Assembly: GCA_900550745.1 (NCBI GenBank)
Contig: URTO01000106.1
Location: 1 to 6,868, forward strand
Direction of reading: 5' to 3'
Source: an uncultured Desulfovibrio sp.
GTDB taxonomy: Bacteria; Desulfobacterota; Desulfovibrionia; Desulfovibrionales; Desulfovibrionaceae
Length of the DNA stretch: 6,868 nucleotides
Each line of letters starts with the position of its first letter. Position 1 is the first letter of the stretch. Below the pieces are notes generated by a model, which saw only the letters and a program-made list of their open reading frames with translations, ran no database searches and was not told where the DNA came from. Shown here in pieces: positions 1 through 6,868 of this stretch. Made by a program: the position numbers and the translations under genes.

Positions 1-1995
<1,995 letters not shown>

Positions 1996-2015
1996 GGCGC
2001 GGATTCCTTGCGGGT

Positions 2016-2076
2016 GCGTCCCGTTTTTTAGACGCATCCTGATTTCTGGACGCTGTTCATCCCGTTTTCTAGACGA
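2016..2076. promoter_or_regulatory. Three 20-bp dyad repeats, probable upstream activating sites
   Basis: Three similar 20-mers start at 2016, 2034 and 2057. The first is GCGTC-N10-GACGC, the second GCATC-N10-GACGC and the third TCATC-N10-GACGA. The spacer is T-rich, with shared core CCYGWTTTYTRGACG. The ends are inverted repeats and the copies are direct repeats, as expected for a dimeric DNA-binding protein bound in series. Centres lie roughly 110 to 151 bp upstream of the predicted sigma-54 start point near 2176, a normal distance for enhancer sites of AAA+ activators. The third copy overlaps the predicted transcription start of the regulator gene itself, so binding could also control the regulator. 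The binding protein is not proven; the divergent regulator is the obvious candidate. Confidence 0.7.
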
Positions 2077-2106
2077 GTGATAGTTCGCATTTTGTCATGC
2101 TGTCAA
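2077..2106 (-). promoter_or_regulatory. Sigma-70-like promoter of the regulator gene
   Basis: On the minus strand a perfect -35 TTGACA (2106-2101) is followed after 18 nt by TATCAC (2082-2077), which matches the -10 consensus at 4 of 6 positions. Transcription would begin near 2070, giving a leader of about 75 nt before the ATG at 1995. The start point falls within the third dyad repeat, which fits autoregulation. Confidence 0.5.
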
Positions 2107-2113
2107 TAACTTC
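2101..2113 (+). promoter_or_regulatory. Possible IHF site between the dyads and the sigma-54 promoter
   Basis: TGTCAATAACTTC matches the IHF consensus WATCAANNNNTTR at seven of nine specified positions. It lies between the dyad repeats and the -24/-12 promoter, where IHF commonly bends DNA to bring the activator to sigma-54 polymerase. It also overlaps the regulator's -35 element. IHF consensus matches are frequent by chance, so this is only suggestive. A short palindrome (CTTCT-tg-AGAAG, 2110-2121) overlaps its end. Confidence 0.25.
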
Positions 2114-2149
2114 TTGAGAAGACGCTTGATTACATGCATCTGAGCCTGT

Positions 2150-2165
2150 TGGCATCCCCCTTGCT
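2150..2165 (+). promoter_or_regulatory. Sigma-54 (-24/-12) promoter of the hydrolase/transporter operon
   Basis: TGGCAT-N5-TTGCT matches the sigma-54 consensus TGGCAC-N5-TTGCW with a single difference. The invariant GG (2151-2152) and GC (2163-2164) have the required spacing of 10 bp between them. The start of transcription would be near 2176, giving a leader of about 51 nt before the ATG at 2227. Transcription from such promoters needs an ATP-hydrolysing activator bound upstream, consistent with the three dyads and the divergent regulator. Confidence 0.85.
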
Positions 2166-2211
2166 CCTTTTAACACATATACCCGCCGAAGGGTACGTAT
2201 TCCAATGTTTC

Positions 2212-2219
2212 AAGGAGGA
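2212..2219 (+). promoter_or_regulatory. Strong ribosome binding site that fixes the hydrolase start
   Basis: AAGGAGGA ends 7 nt before ATG at 2227. This decides against the longer in-frame start at 2134, which has no ribosome binding site and lies upstream of the predicted transcript start near 2176. Confidence 0.9.
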
Positions 2220-2226
2220 TGTCTTC

Positions 2227-3840
2227 ATGCAATACGCCAGTGTGCTGTTGTTCAACGCCGTGATCCTGACTCTTGATGGAAGCGATGCCGTCGCTTCGGC
2301 CCTCGCGCTGGACGGCGACCGTATCCTTGCCGTCGGGGATCGGGACGGCCTGGCCCCGCTCATCGGCCCGGATACGGAATGCCGGGACATGGGGGGCGCC
2401 GCCGTGCTCCCCGGCTTTTACGATGCCCACGGGCATATCCTGATGGCTGCGCAGGTGCGCGGGCGCGTGAACCTCAATTCGCCGCCCCTTGGGGCCTGCC
2501 GGACGCTTGGGGACATCCTCGCCGCCATACGGGCCCGTGCGGCGGAAACGCCCGACGGCGAATGGGTGCTTGCCTGCGGCCTCGATGATACGCTGCTGGA
2601 GGAAAAACGGTTCCCCAGCCGTTGGGAACTGGATGAGGCGGCCCCGCATAATCCCGTGTTCGCACAGCACATTTCCGGGCATCTGTGCGTTCTGAACAGC
2701 GCGGCGCTGAAGCTGGCCGGGATTGGCCGCCATACGCCTGACCCCGCCGGGGGCGTCATCCGGCGCGATGCGGACGGCGAGCCGGACGGCGTGCTTGAGG
2801 AAAGCCCGGTCTATGAAACCATCATGCCGCTGCTGCCCAAGCAGACGCGGGAGCAGCGGATCGGCGATCTTGCCGCCGCCACGCGGGATTACGCCGCGCG
2901 GGGCATCACCACGGCGGTGGACGCGGCCCTGTTTTCCTATGACGATGCGGAGATCCTGCGCGCCGCGCAGGAGCAGGGGCGCCTCGCTGTCCGAGTACAC
3001 GTCAACCCCTTCGCGTCGCTTGATCCTGACGATCCCCGGCTGGCGTTCGACGGGAAGGATGTGACCCTCGGCGGGGCCAAGCTGCTCGCGGACGGCTCGC
3101 TGCAGGGCTATACCGGTTATCTCGCCAAACCCTATTACACCCCGTATCAGGGCGACCCCGAATGGCGGGGCTACCCCACGCACAGCCGCGAGAATTTGTT
3201 CGCGCTGATCGAAGCCGCGCATGGGCGGGGGCAGTTCCTCATCCATACCAACGGCGATGCCGCCACCGATGACGCCCTTGATGCGCTCGAAGCGGCGCAG
3301 GCCAAGCATCCCCGCAAGGACTGCCGCCATATCCTCATCCATGCCCAGACGATCCGCGAGGATCAGCTCGATCGCCTCGAAGCGGCGGGCTACACGCCTT
3401 CGTTCTTCACCGCACACGTCTATTACTGGGGCGACCGCCACCGGGATCTGTTCCTCGGCCCGGAACGCGCCGCCCGGATGGATCCCATGCGCTCGGCGCT
3501 GGATCGCGGCCTCGTGATCACCGCGCACTGCGATTCCCCCATCGTGCCCGCCGATCCGCTGCTGTCCATCTGGGCCTGCGTCAACCGGCTGACCTCCTCC
3601 GGTCAGGTGCTTGGGGCGGATCAGCGCATTTCCGTGCTCGAAGCCTTGCGCGCCCATACCTTCAACCCGGCGTGGCAGAATTTCCAAGATAAGGACAAGG
3701 GCTCCATCGAGCCCGGAAAACTGGCCGATCTCGTGATCCTCGACGCCAATCCGCTGGAAGCCGATCCCGCCGCCCTGCGCGGCATCGGCGTTCTGGAAAC
3801 GATTGTGGGCGGGAAAACCGTGTACTCCGCCCGTGCCTGA
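2227..3840 (+). CDS. YtcJ-like amidohydrolase (amidohydrolase family 3)
   Basis: A 537-residue metal-dependent hydrolase of the amidohydrolase superfamily, normal in length for YtcJ-like proteins. In order it shows the N-terminal beta-sandwich strand and DGDRILAVGD (29-38), the metal-binding PGFYDAHGH (62-70, His68 and His70), the family-typical ISGHLCVLNSAAL (149-161), GEPDGVLEE (184-192), GGAKLLADGSLQG (282-294), LIHTNGD (338-344, His340), ILIHAQ (369-374, His372), ITAHCDSP (431-438, Asp436) and the C-terminal GSIEPGKLADLVILD (492-506). The family cleaves C-N or related bonds in small amides, ureas, formamides or cyclic compounds; the substrate cannot be read from sequence. No signal peptide is present from the chosen start, so it should be cytoplasmic. 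It is the first gene of a two-gene operon with the MFS transporter and is probably driven by the sigma-54 promoter. All expected metal-site residues seem present. Confidence 0.93.
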   Translation: MQYASVLLFNAVILTLDGSDAVASALALDGDRILAVGDRDGLAPLIGPDTECRDMGGAAVLPGFYDAHGHILMAAQVRGRVNLNSPPLGACRTLGDILAAIRARAAETPDGEWVLACGLDDTLLEEKRFPSRWELDEAAPHNPVFAQHISGHLCVLNSAALKLAGIGRHTPDPAGGVIRRDADGEPDGVLEESPVYETIMPLLPKQTREQRIGDLAAATRDYAARGITTAVDAALFSYDDAEILRAAQEQGRLAVRVHVNPFASLDPDDPRLAFDGKDVTLGGAKLLADGSLQGYTGYLAKPYYTPYQGDPEWRGYPTHSRENLFALIEAAHGRGQFLIHTNGDAATDDALDALEAAQAKHPRKDCRHILIHAQTIREDQLDRLEAAGYTPSFFTAHVYYWGDRHRDLFLGPERAARMDPMRSALDRGLVITAHCDSPIVPADPLLSIWACVNRLTSSGQVLGADQRISVLEALRAHTFNPAWQNFQDKDKGSIEPGKLADLVILDANPLEADPAALRGIGVLETIVGGKTVYSARA

Positions 3841-3847
3841 TTGGTGC

Positions 3848-3869
3848 GCGGGCGTGCCCATCCGCCCGC
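3848..3869 (+). other. Intercistronic hairpin between hydrolase and transporter
   Basis: A 7-bp GC-only stem (3848-3854 with 3863-3869) has an 8-nt loop in the 82-nt gap between the two genes. No T-run follows, so it does not look like a terminator. It could affect mRNA processing or the relative amounts of the two products, or be incidental in GC-rich DNA. Confidence 0.35.
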
Positions 3870-3922
3870 ATCGCCTTCCTTCAACCGCGGGTTCCGTCCC
3901 GCACGAACAAGAGGATCCGCCC

Positions 3923-5212
3923 ATGTCCCAAGCCACCCAGAAGCCCTTGAGCGTGGCCTCCATCGAGGCCCCCGTGGAAGAAGCGGCCGTTTCCGTCAGC
4001 CGCCCCCGCTTCATATTCGCCTTTGTCGTCCTCTATGTGCTGTTCTTGCTTGACTTTTCGGCGCGCCTCGGCGTGACTTCAGTGTTCCCCGCCATGCAGG
4101 AGGCCCTCGGCCTGACCGACTCCCAGATCGGCGTGGCCGGTTCCGCCGTGCTCTGCGGCATGACCCTCTTTGTGCTGCCGCTTTCCTTTATTGCGGACAA
4201 GACATCCAAGAAAAAGGCCGTCACCCTCATGTCCGGCCTGTGGGGGACCGGCTGCCTGCTGTGCGGGCTCGTTTCAAACTTCTTCCTCATCCTGCTTGGG
4301 CGGTTCATGGTCGGCATGGGCAACGCGAGCTACGCCCCGGTGTCCGTATCCATGCTGACGAGCTGGACCAGGAAGTCCCGCTGGGGATCGGTGATCGGGC
4401 TGTACAATTCTTCCATGTCCGTGGGCCTCGCCCTTGGGACGGCTGTGGCGGGCATTCTGGCGCAGAGCATCGGCTGGCGCGCGCCGTTCATCGTGATGGG
4501 CGCGGCGACGCTGCTGTTCATGGTGCTTTCCACGGCCCTGCCCAAGGCTTCGGCCAAGCCCGAAAACGCCAAAAAGGACGATGTGAGCCTGAAGGAAGCC
4601 TTTGGCGTCACCTTGAAGAACAAGACGCTCGTCATGCTCGGCATCGGCGTCGGCTTCGCCAACATGGTCTATTCCAGCATGGTGGCGTGGATCCCCATGT
4701 TCCTCGTCCGCGAAATGGGCTGGACCAGCGCGGAAGTGGGGGCGTACATGAGCCCGGTATATCTGTTCACCGGCATAGTGATCACGCCTTTGTCCGGGAT
4801 CATTTCCGACCGTCTCGGCCGTTGGAGCCGCAAAACCCGCGCATGGCTCGGCGTTCCCTGCTTCATCCTCTTGGCGGCCTGCTTCGGCTTCGGGTTTATG
4901 CTGAAGAGCTTCCCCCTCATCGCGCTCGGCGTCATCCTTTTCCTTATTCCGGTTACGGGCATCCATATCGCCACGCAGGAACTCGTCCCCGCCCGCTATA
5001 AGGCGTCGGCCTACGGAACCTACGTGACGTTCCTCCAAGGGCTCGGCTTTTTCGGGCCCATGCTCGTGGGCGGCCTGTCCGACGCGTTCGGCTTGAACGC
5101 CGCCATCGTATATGTGCAGTTCGTCTTTGTACTTGGCGCGTTCATGCTCTTGTGCGCGGGGTTTACGTATCAGGGGGACTTCGACCGCGCACGGGCGCTT
5201 GATAAGCGGTAA
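3923..5212 (+). CDS. MFS transporter, 12 transmembrane helices
   Basis: A 429-residue integral inner-membrane protein of the major facilitator superfamily. The ATG at 3923 is chosen because AAGAGGA ends 7 nt upstream. The in-frame start at 3803 lies inside the hydrolase gene and would add 40 non-membrane residues. A soluble N-terminus of about 28 residues precedes helix 1 (about 29-47). The loop between helices 2 and 3 carries a motif-A variant, SFIADKTSKKKA (88-99), and the second half repeats it as GIISDRLGRWSRK (292-304). The charged central loop between helices 6 and 7 spans about 207-233. Overall it looks like the anion:cation symporter/sugar-phosphate-like branch of MFS, but the substrate is not determinable. 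It follows the amidohydrolase by 82 nt with no terminator between them, so the pair is probably one operon that imports a substrate or exports a product of the hydrolase. Confidence 0.93.
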   Translation: MSQATQKPLSVASIEAPVEEAAVSVSRPRFIFAFVVLYVLFLLDFSARLGVTSVFPAMQEALGLTDSQIGVAGSAVLCGMTLFVLPLSFIADKTSKKKAVTLMSGLWGTGCLLCGLVSNFFLILLGRFMVGMGNASYAPVSVSMLTSWTRKSRWGSVIGLYNSSMSVGLALGTAVAGILAQSIGWRAPFIVMGAATLLFMVLSTALPKASAKPENAKKDDVSLKEAFGVTLKNKTLVMLGIGVGFANMVYSSMVAWIPMFLVREMGWTSAEVGAYMSPVYLFTGIVITPLSGIISDRLGRWSRKTRAWLGVPCFILLAACFGFGFMLKSFPLIALGVILFLIPVTGIHIATQELVPARYKASAYGTYVTFLQGLGFFGPMLVGGLSDAFGLNAAIVYVQFVFVLGAFMLLCAGFTYQGDFDRARALDKR

Positions 5213-5213
5213 T

Positions 5214-5247
5214 GCCGGGAAACGGGAAAAGGCTTTTCCGGCTTTTT
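5214..5247 (+). terminator. Rho-independent terminator of the hydrolase/transporter operon
   Basis: GCCGGGAAA (5214-5222) pairs with TTTTCCGGC (5234-5242) as a 9-bp stem with one G-U pair and an 11-nt loop, followed by TTTTT (5243-5247). It begins two bases after the transporter stop codon. An alternative inner stem GGAAAA/TTTTCC (5225-5239) shares the same T-run. Confidence 0.85.
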
Positions 5248-5264
5248 CAGATCCGGGTTTGGAT

Positions 5265-5300
5265 AACGGGCGGCATGGCAGGCGTCCATGCCGCCCCGTT
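5265..5300. repeat. Long imperfect hairpin downstream of the terminator
   Basis: Eleven contiguous base pairs (5268-5278 with 5286-5296), then a one-base bulge (5297) and three more pairs (5265-5267 with 5298-5300), enclose a 7-nt loop. There is no T-run on either side. It may be a REP-like extragenic palindrome or an mRNA 3'-end stabiliser for read-through transcripts. No second copy was found in the window. Confidence 0.6.
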
Positions 5301-5739
5301 CCGGGTGGGCGCTGCGGCGTCCCGGACAGGGGGCACGCATCCGGGCATGGCCCGGTAACGGCAAGCGGACGTAATCCGGCAAGGGCAAACGCCGCACAAT
5401 CCCGGAACATCAACGGCATTGCCCCGGCGTGGAAATGCCTTCCAAAGCGGAGCCGCATGACGGGGAAAGGCCTGGCCTGCCGGGTATTGCCGGGGCTTCC
5501 GCATCCCTTCAGGGAGCCGCATGGGTCGGGCCGTCGCTTTTTCCCGATTTCACCCACGGCGTGCGCCTCGTTTCGATACGGCATTCTTTGCGGCGGATTC
5601 CCTGCGCATAGAAAACACGGCTGTCCATCCAACACGTTACTTTGTGCTGTTATTGCTGTTCTTCTATGCCGTTCGGGGCATCCTGCACAGGAATCGGTTG
5701 CGGCGGAAAGGGGATGCCGACAGAAGGCGTGTTTTATAT
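5301..5739. other. Gene-free GC-rich stretch
   Basis: No reading frame here looks like a protein: the open frames on both strands have Pro/Arg/Gly-rich, low-complexity translations and no good ribosome binding sites. Visible structure is limited to small inverted repeats, such as CCGGGC-atg-GCCCGG (5341-5355), CCGGG (5301-5305) with CCCGG (5321-5325), and a repeated GGAGCCGCATG (about 5450 and 5513). A plus-strand frame near 5640-5670 encodes a short hydrophobic run, but I see no start for it. A degenerate gene or a small RNA cannot be excluded. Confidence 0.5.
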
Positions 5740-5768
5740 TTGACAATAAAATTCAAAATCAATAATCT
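5740..5768 (+). promoter_or_regulatory. Promoter with Fur-box-like sequence upstream of the small membrane protein and feoA
   Basis: A perfect -35 TTGACA (5740-5745) is separated by 17 nt from a weak -10, TAATCT (5763-5768), in an AT-rich island that stands out from the GC-rich surroundings. Within the spacer, 5742-5760 matches the 19-bp Fur consensus GATAATGATAATCATTATC at 13 of 19 positions. That places a potential Fur site directly over the promoter, as expected for iron repression of a feoA operon. The -10 is poor, and TAAAAT at 5747-5752 is a competing -10 without a matching -35. The Fur-box call is moderate because AT-rich DNA matches that consensus easily. Confidence 0.45.
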
Positions 5769-5787
5769 CCCGGAAGGAAACACTGCT

Positions 5788-5844
5788 GTGGCGGTTTGTG
5801 CCTATGCCGCATCTTATGGGCATCGTGGTTCCGCAGGAGGTTGA
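5788..5844 (+). CDS. Possible 18-codon leader peptide
   Basis: GTG at 5788 follows AAGGAAA (5774-5780) by 7 nt and opens an 18-codon frame ending at TGA 5842-5844. That stop lies just after the AGGAGG of the next gene and one base before its TTG start, so a terminating ribosome could re-initiate there. The peptide begins MAVCAYAASY and has no obvious regulatory codon run. If transcription starts near 5775, as the promoter predicts, its ribosome binding site would be at the very 5' end and the leader may not be translated. Coding status is uncertain. Confidence 0.25.
   Translation: MAVCAYAASYGHRGSAGG
5835..5840 (+). promoter_or_regulatory. Ribosome binding site supporting a TTG start
   Basis: AGGAGG ends 5 nt before TTG at 5846. 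The in-frame starts further upstream (GTG 5798, ATG 5804, ATG 5816) have no comparable site at proper distance, and their extra residues place this purine run inside the coding sequence. Confidence 0.6.
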
Positions 5845-5845
5845 G

Positions 5846-6130
5846 TTGGCTTTTTCGTATAGACGGTGCGCACGGGTGTTGACGCTGGCTGCTGTGTCCG
5901 TGCTTGGGCTGGCGCTGCTTGTCCGGGCCCTCGTTGCTTTTGTTGAGGCGTTGGCCGTGCTTTGCCTTGCCGTGGTCGTGGCGTCGCTGGTGCTGCCGAG
6001 AGGGATCAGATGGTACTGGCGTCAGGCGCGGCGGGAAATCCCGCGTTTGCTGCGCAGCCTTGGTGATTTGCTGGATACTTCCTCAGCGGAACGGAAAACG
6101 GCGGCTGAAGGCCAAGCGGGAACAGAATGA
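5846..6130 (+). CDS. Small two-helix membrane protein, coupled to feoA
   Basis: A 94-residue protein from the preferred TTG start; an alternative GTG at 5798 would give 110 residues. After a short basic N-terminus with Arg6, Arg7 and Arg10, a continuous hydrophobic stretch spans residues 11-51. It is probably a helical hairpin (about 11-32 and 33-51) with Arg27 and Glu34 near the turn. A basic amphipathic cytoplasmic tail follows (RWYWRQARREIPRLLRSL, 55-72) and then a hydrophilic end. I do not recognise the family. Its stop codon overlaps the feoA start (ATGA, 6127-6130), so the two are translationally coupled and probably act together. A role in ferrous-iron uptake is inferred from position only. 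The gene looks real by reading-frame quality, ribosome binding site and coupling. Confidence 0.7.
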   Translation: MAFSYRRCARVLTLAAVSVLGLALLVRALVAFVEALAVLCLAVVVASLVLPRGIRWYWRQARREIPRLLRSLGDLLDTSSAERKTAAEGQAGTE

Positions 6131-6360
6131 TCCGTAAGTTGTATCAGTTGAGAAACGGGCAGAGCGGCTTTGTCGCCGCCGTTGCCGCTACGGGCGAGCG
6201 TGCCCAGCGCTTTCGGGACATGGGATTGCTTCCCGGTGTCGGGATTACGGTCATGGGGCGTTCCCCGATGGGGGATCTCCTGTCCCTGCGTGTGATGGGG
6301 ACTACGCTGGCGCTACGTGTGGCCGACGCTGAGGACGTTACCGTCAGCACGGATGACTGA
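6127..6360 (+). CDS. feoA: FeoA-family ferrous iron transport protein
   Basis: A 77-residue SH3-like FeoA domain protein, the usual length for stand-alone FeoA. Diagnostic segments are LRNGQSGFVAAV (8-19), RFRDMGLLPGVGITVMGRSP (28-47) with the Gly-rich turn typical of the family, and the closing LALRVADAEDVTV (61-73). FeoA is a small cytoplasmic partner of the FeoB ferrous-iron permease. Here it overlaps the preceding two-helix protein by four bases and lacks a clear ribosome binding site of its own, consistent with coupled translation. No feoB follows: the next 279 bases are non-coding and the next gene is unrelated in sequence. It may be a secondary FeoA copy serving a FeoB encoded elsewhere, or may work with the small membrane protein. 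The upstream Fur-like box suggests iron control. Confidence 0.9.
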   Translation: MIRKLYQLRNGQSGFVAAVAATGERAQRFRDMGLLPGVGITVMGRSPMGDLLSLRVMGTTLALRVADAEDVTVSTDD

Positions 6361-6442
6361 CGCTGCCGAGGTGGGCGCACTTTTGAGGGATGTGGGAGAG
6401 AGGCATTATAAGGCGTTTTCATGGGGCCATCCCCTTTCAGGA

Positions 6443-6476
6443 TGAAGGGCCGGGCATAATGAAAGGCCGAGCATAA
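6443..6476. repeat. 17-bp tandem repeat, two copies
   Basis: TGAAGGGCCGGGCATAA (6443-6459) is followed immediately by TGAAAGGCCGAGCATAA (6460-6476), identical at 15 of 17 positions. It lies in the gap downstream of feoA. A weak stem CCCTTT/GAAGGG (6432-6437 with 6444-6449) overlaps the first copy but has no T-run, so I do not call a terminator. The rest of the 6361-6540 gap shows nothing else I can name. Confidence 0.8.
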
Positions 6477-6540
6477 ATCTCAAAGGCTCCCCCGCCACGC
6501 TCCCTGATGGAAGGCTGCGGCAAAAAACAGGGCAATCTCA

Positions 6541-6568
6541 TTTACATTTTTGAATGCTTGCCTATAGC
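6541..6568 (+). promoter_or_regulatory. Sigma-70-like promoter of the right-edge gene
   Basis: TTTACA (6541-6546, five of six to -35) and TATAGC (6563-6568, four of six to -10) are 16 nt apart. Transcription would start near 6575, inside the Fur-box-like sequence, leaving a leader of about 65 nt before the ATG at 6640. Confidence 0.5.
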
Positions 6569-6569
6569 T

Positions 6570-6588
6570 GATTAAGATTTTCATTATC
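6570..6588. promoter_or_regulatory. Fur box
   Basis: GATTAAGATTTTCATTATC matches the 19-bp Fur consensus at 15 of 19 positions, with the right half (TCATTATC) perfect. It covers the predicted transcription start of the downstream gene, the standard position for Fur repression. Confidence 0.6.
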
Positions 6589-6596
6589 AAAATAGA

Positions 6597-6615
6597 GATC
6601 GGCAATGGGCCGATC
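6597..6615 (+). other. Hairpin in the 5' leader of the right-edge gene
   Basis: GATCGGC (6597-6603) and GCCGATC (6609-6615) form a perfect 7-bp stem with a 5-nt loop, 15 nt before the purine-rich ribosome binding site. No T-run follows. It could stabilise the transcript or influence translation. Confidence 0.55.
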
Positions 6616-6639
6616 CTCGGCATAACCAAAGAGGAAGTT

Positions 6640-6868
6640 ATGAACAATCGTTTTGGAACGACTTCGGACATGATCATTCAGACGGTGCAGGAAAAAGAAG
6701 GATGCGCTTGCCTCGCCATTGATGAGAAAGGGGGAGATTTAAAGAGTAATGTTTTGGAAATAAAACGCCGGGATTTACCTGACCCTAACGAATACCAGGA
6801 GATTGTATATCCGGTGATTTTCCATTTATTGGTGCCTCCGGCAAATGCCCGGCCTTCCTATTCTATTT
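6640..6868 (+). CDS. Unrecognised protein, N-terminal part (runs off right edge)
   Basis: ATG at 6640 follows GAGG (6631-6634) by 5 nt, and the frame is open for 76 codons to the window end. The peptide begins MNNRFGTTSDMIIQTVQEKE and contains RRDLPDPNEYQEIVYPVIFH at about 46-65. No signal peptide or membrane helix is visible, and I do not recognise a family. Two Cys (about 22 and 24, CAC) are present but do not form a known metal motif on their own. Codon use is more AT-rich (TTA, ATA, AAA, ATT) than in the hydrolase or transporter genes, which may mean a different origin. The promoter with a Fur box suggests the gene is expressed under iron limitation. Confidence 0.7.
   Translation, partial: MNNRFGTTSDMIIQTVQEKEGCACLAIDEKGGDLKSNVLEIKRRDLPDPNEYQEIVYPVIFHLLVPPANARPSYSI

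Noticed and set aside
2170..4014. A 614-codon open frame on the minus strand across the hydrolase gene
   Set aside because: It is the antisense shadow of the well-supported amidohydrolase. Its translation is Gly/Arg/Pro-rich with no recognisable motif, and it would run through the sigma-54 promoter region.
5247..5522. Minus-strand frames of 75 to 91 codons in the gap after the transporter
   Set aside because: No ribosome binding site, Pro/Arg/Cys-rich translations, and they cross the hairpin; not convincing as genes.
4274..5746. A 490-codon open frame on the minus strand across the transporter gene and the gap after it
   Set aside because: Its translation is His/Arg/Pro-rich and opposite a clear 12-helix MFS protein; it also crosses the terminator and hairpin.
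5521..5844. A 107-codon plus-strand frame containing a hydrophobic run (YFVLLLLFFYAV)
   Set aside because: There is no ribosome binding site at its start, the N-terminal part is not protein-like, and it crosses the AT-rich promoter. Only its last 18 codons, as a separate leader frame, are worth mention.
6423..6450. Possible feoA terminator (GGGG-ccat-CCCC and CCCTTT/GAAGGG stems)
   Set aside because: The stems are short and no T-run follows; not enough to call a terminator.

Overview
This GC-rich bacterial window looks like Desulfovibrionaceae or a related sigma-54-rich lineage (Bilophila/Desulfovibrio type). That assignment is inferred from gene style: a large GAF-type regulator facing a -24/-12 promoter, many small-molecule catabolic cassettes of this kind in the family, and a FeoA protein. 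No rRNA, tRNA, mobile-element gene or CRISPR array is visible.

Left half (1-5300): a divergent regulator/target unit. On the minus strand, a long regulator gene (start codon at 1995) is open for 665 codons and leaves the window. It has an N-terminal helix-turn-helix-like segment, a long helical-repeat middle and a GAF-like segment. The coding sequence then runs into 33 uninterrupted CT (AG on the coding strand) dinucleotides. That is the classic form of a slippage-driven phase-variable (contingency) locus. The intergenic region holds three copies of a 20-bp dyad (GCRTC-N10-GACGC), a sigma-70-like promoter for the regulator and a near-perfect sigma-54 promoter (TGGCAT-N5-TTGCT) pointing at the target genes. 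The targets are a YtcJ-like metal-dependent amidohydrolase (start 2227) and a 12-helix MFS transporter (start 3923), closed by a strong intrinsic terminator (5214-5247). The likely working model is uptake or export of a small amide, ester or other hydrolysable substrate plus its hydrolysis, switched on by the divergent activator. The AG tract may make the switch stochastic.

Middle (5248-5739): about 490 bases without a convincing gene. It contains a 14-bp imperfect hairpin and several smaller GC-rich inverted repeats.

Right part (5740-6868): an iron-related segment. An AT-rich promoter with a Fur-box-like sequence precedes a small two-helix membrane protein (probable TTG start at 5846). That gene overlaps a feoA gene by four bases. 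No feoB is present in the window. After a gap with a perfectly adjacent 17-bp tandem repeat, a second promoter carries a better Fur-box match (15/19). It precedes an unrecognised gene of lower GC that runs off the right edge.

The most noteworthy point is the possible phase-variable sigma-54 regulatory switch over a hydrolase/transporter pair. The C-terminal half of the regulator is outside the window, so its assignment as a sigma-54 activator is inference from context.
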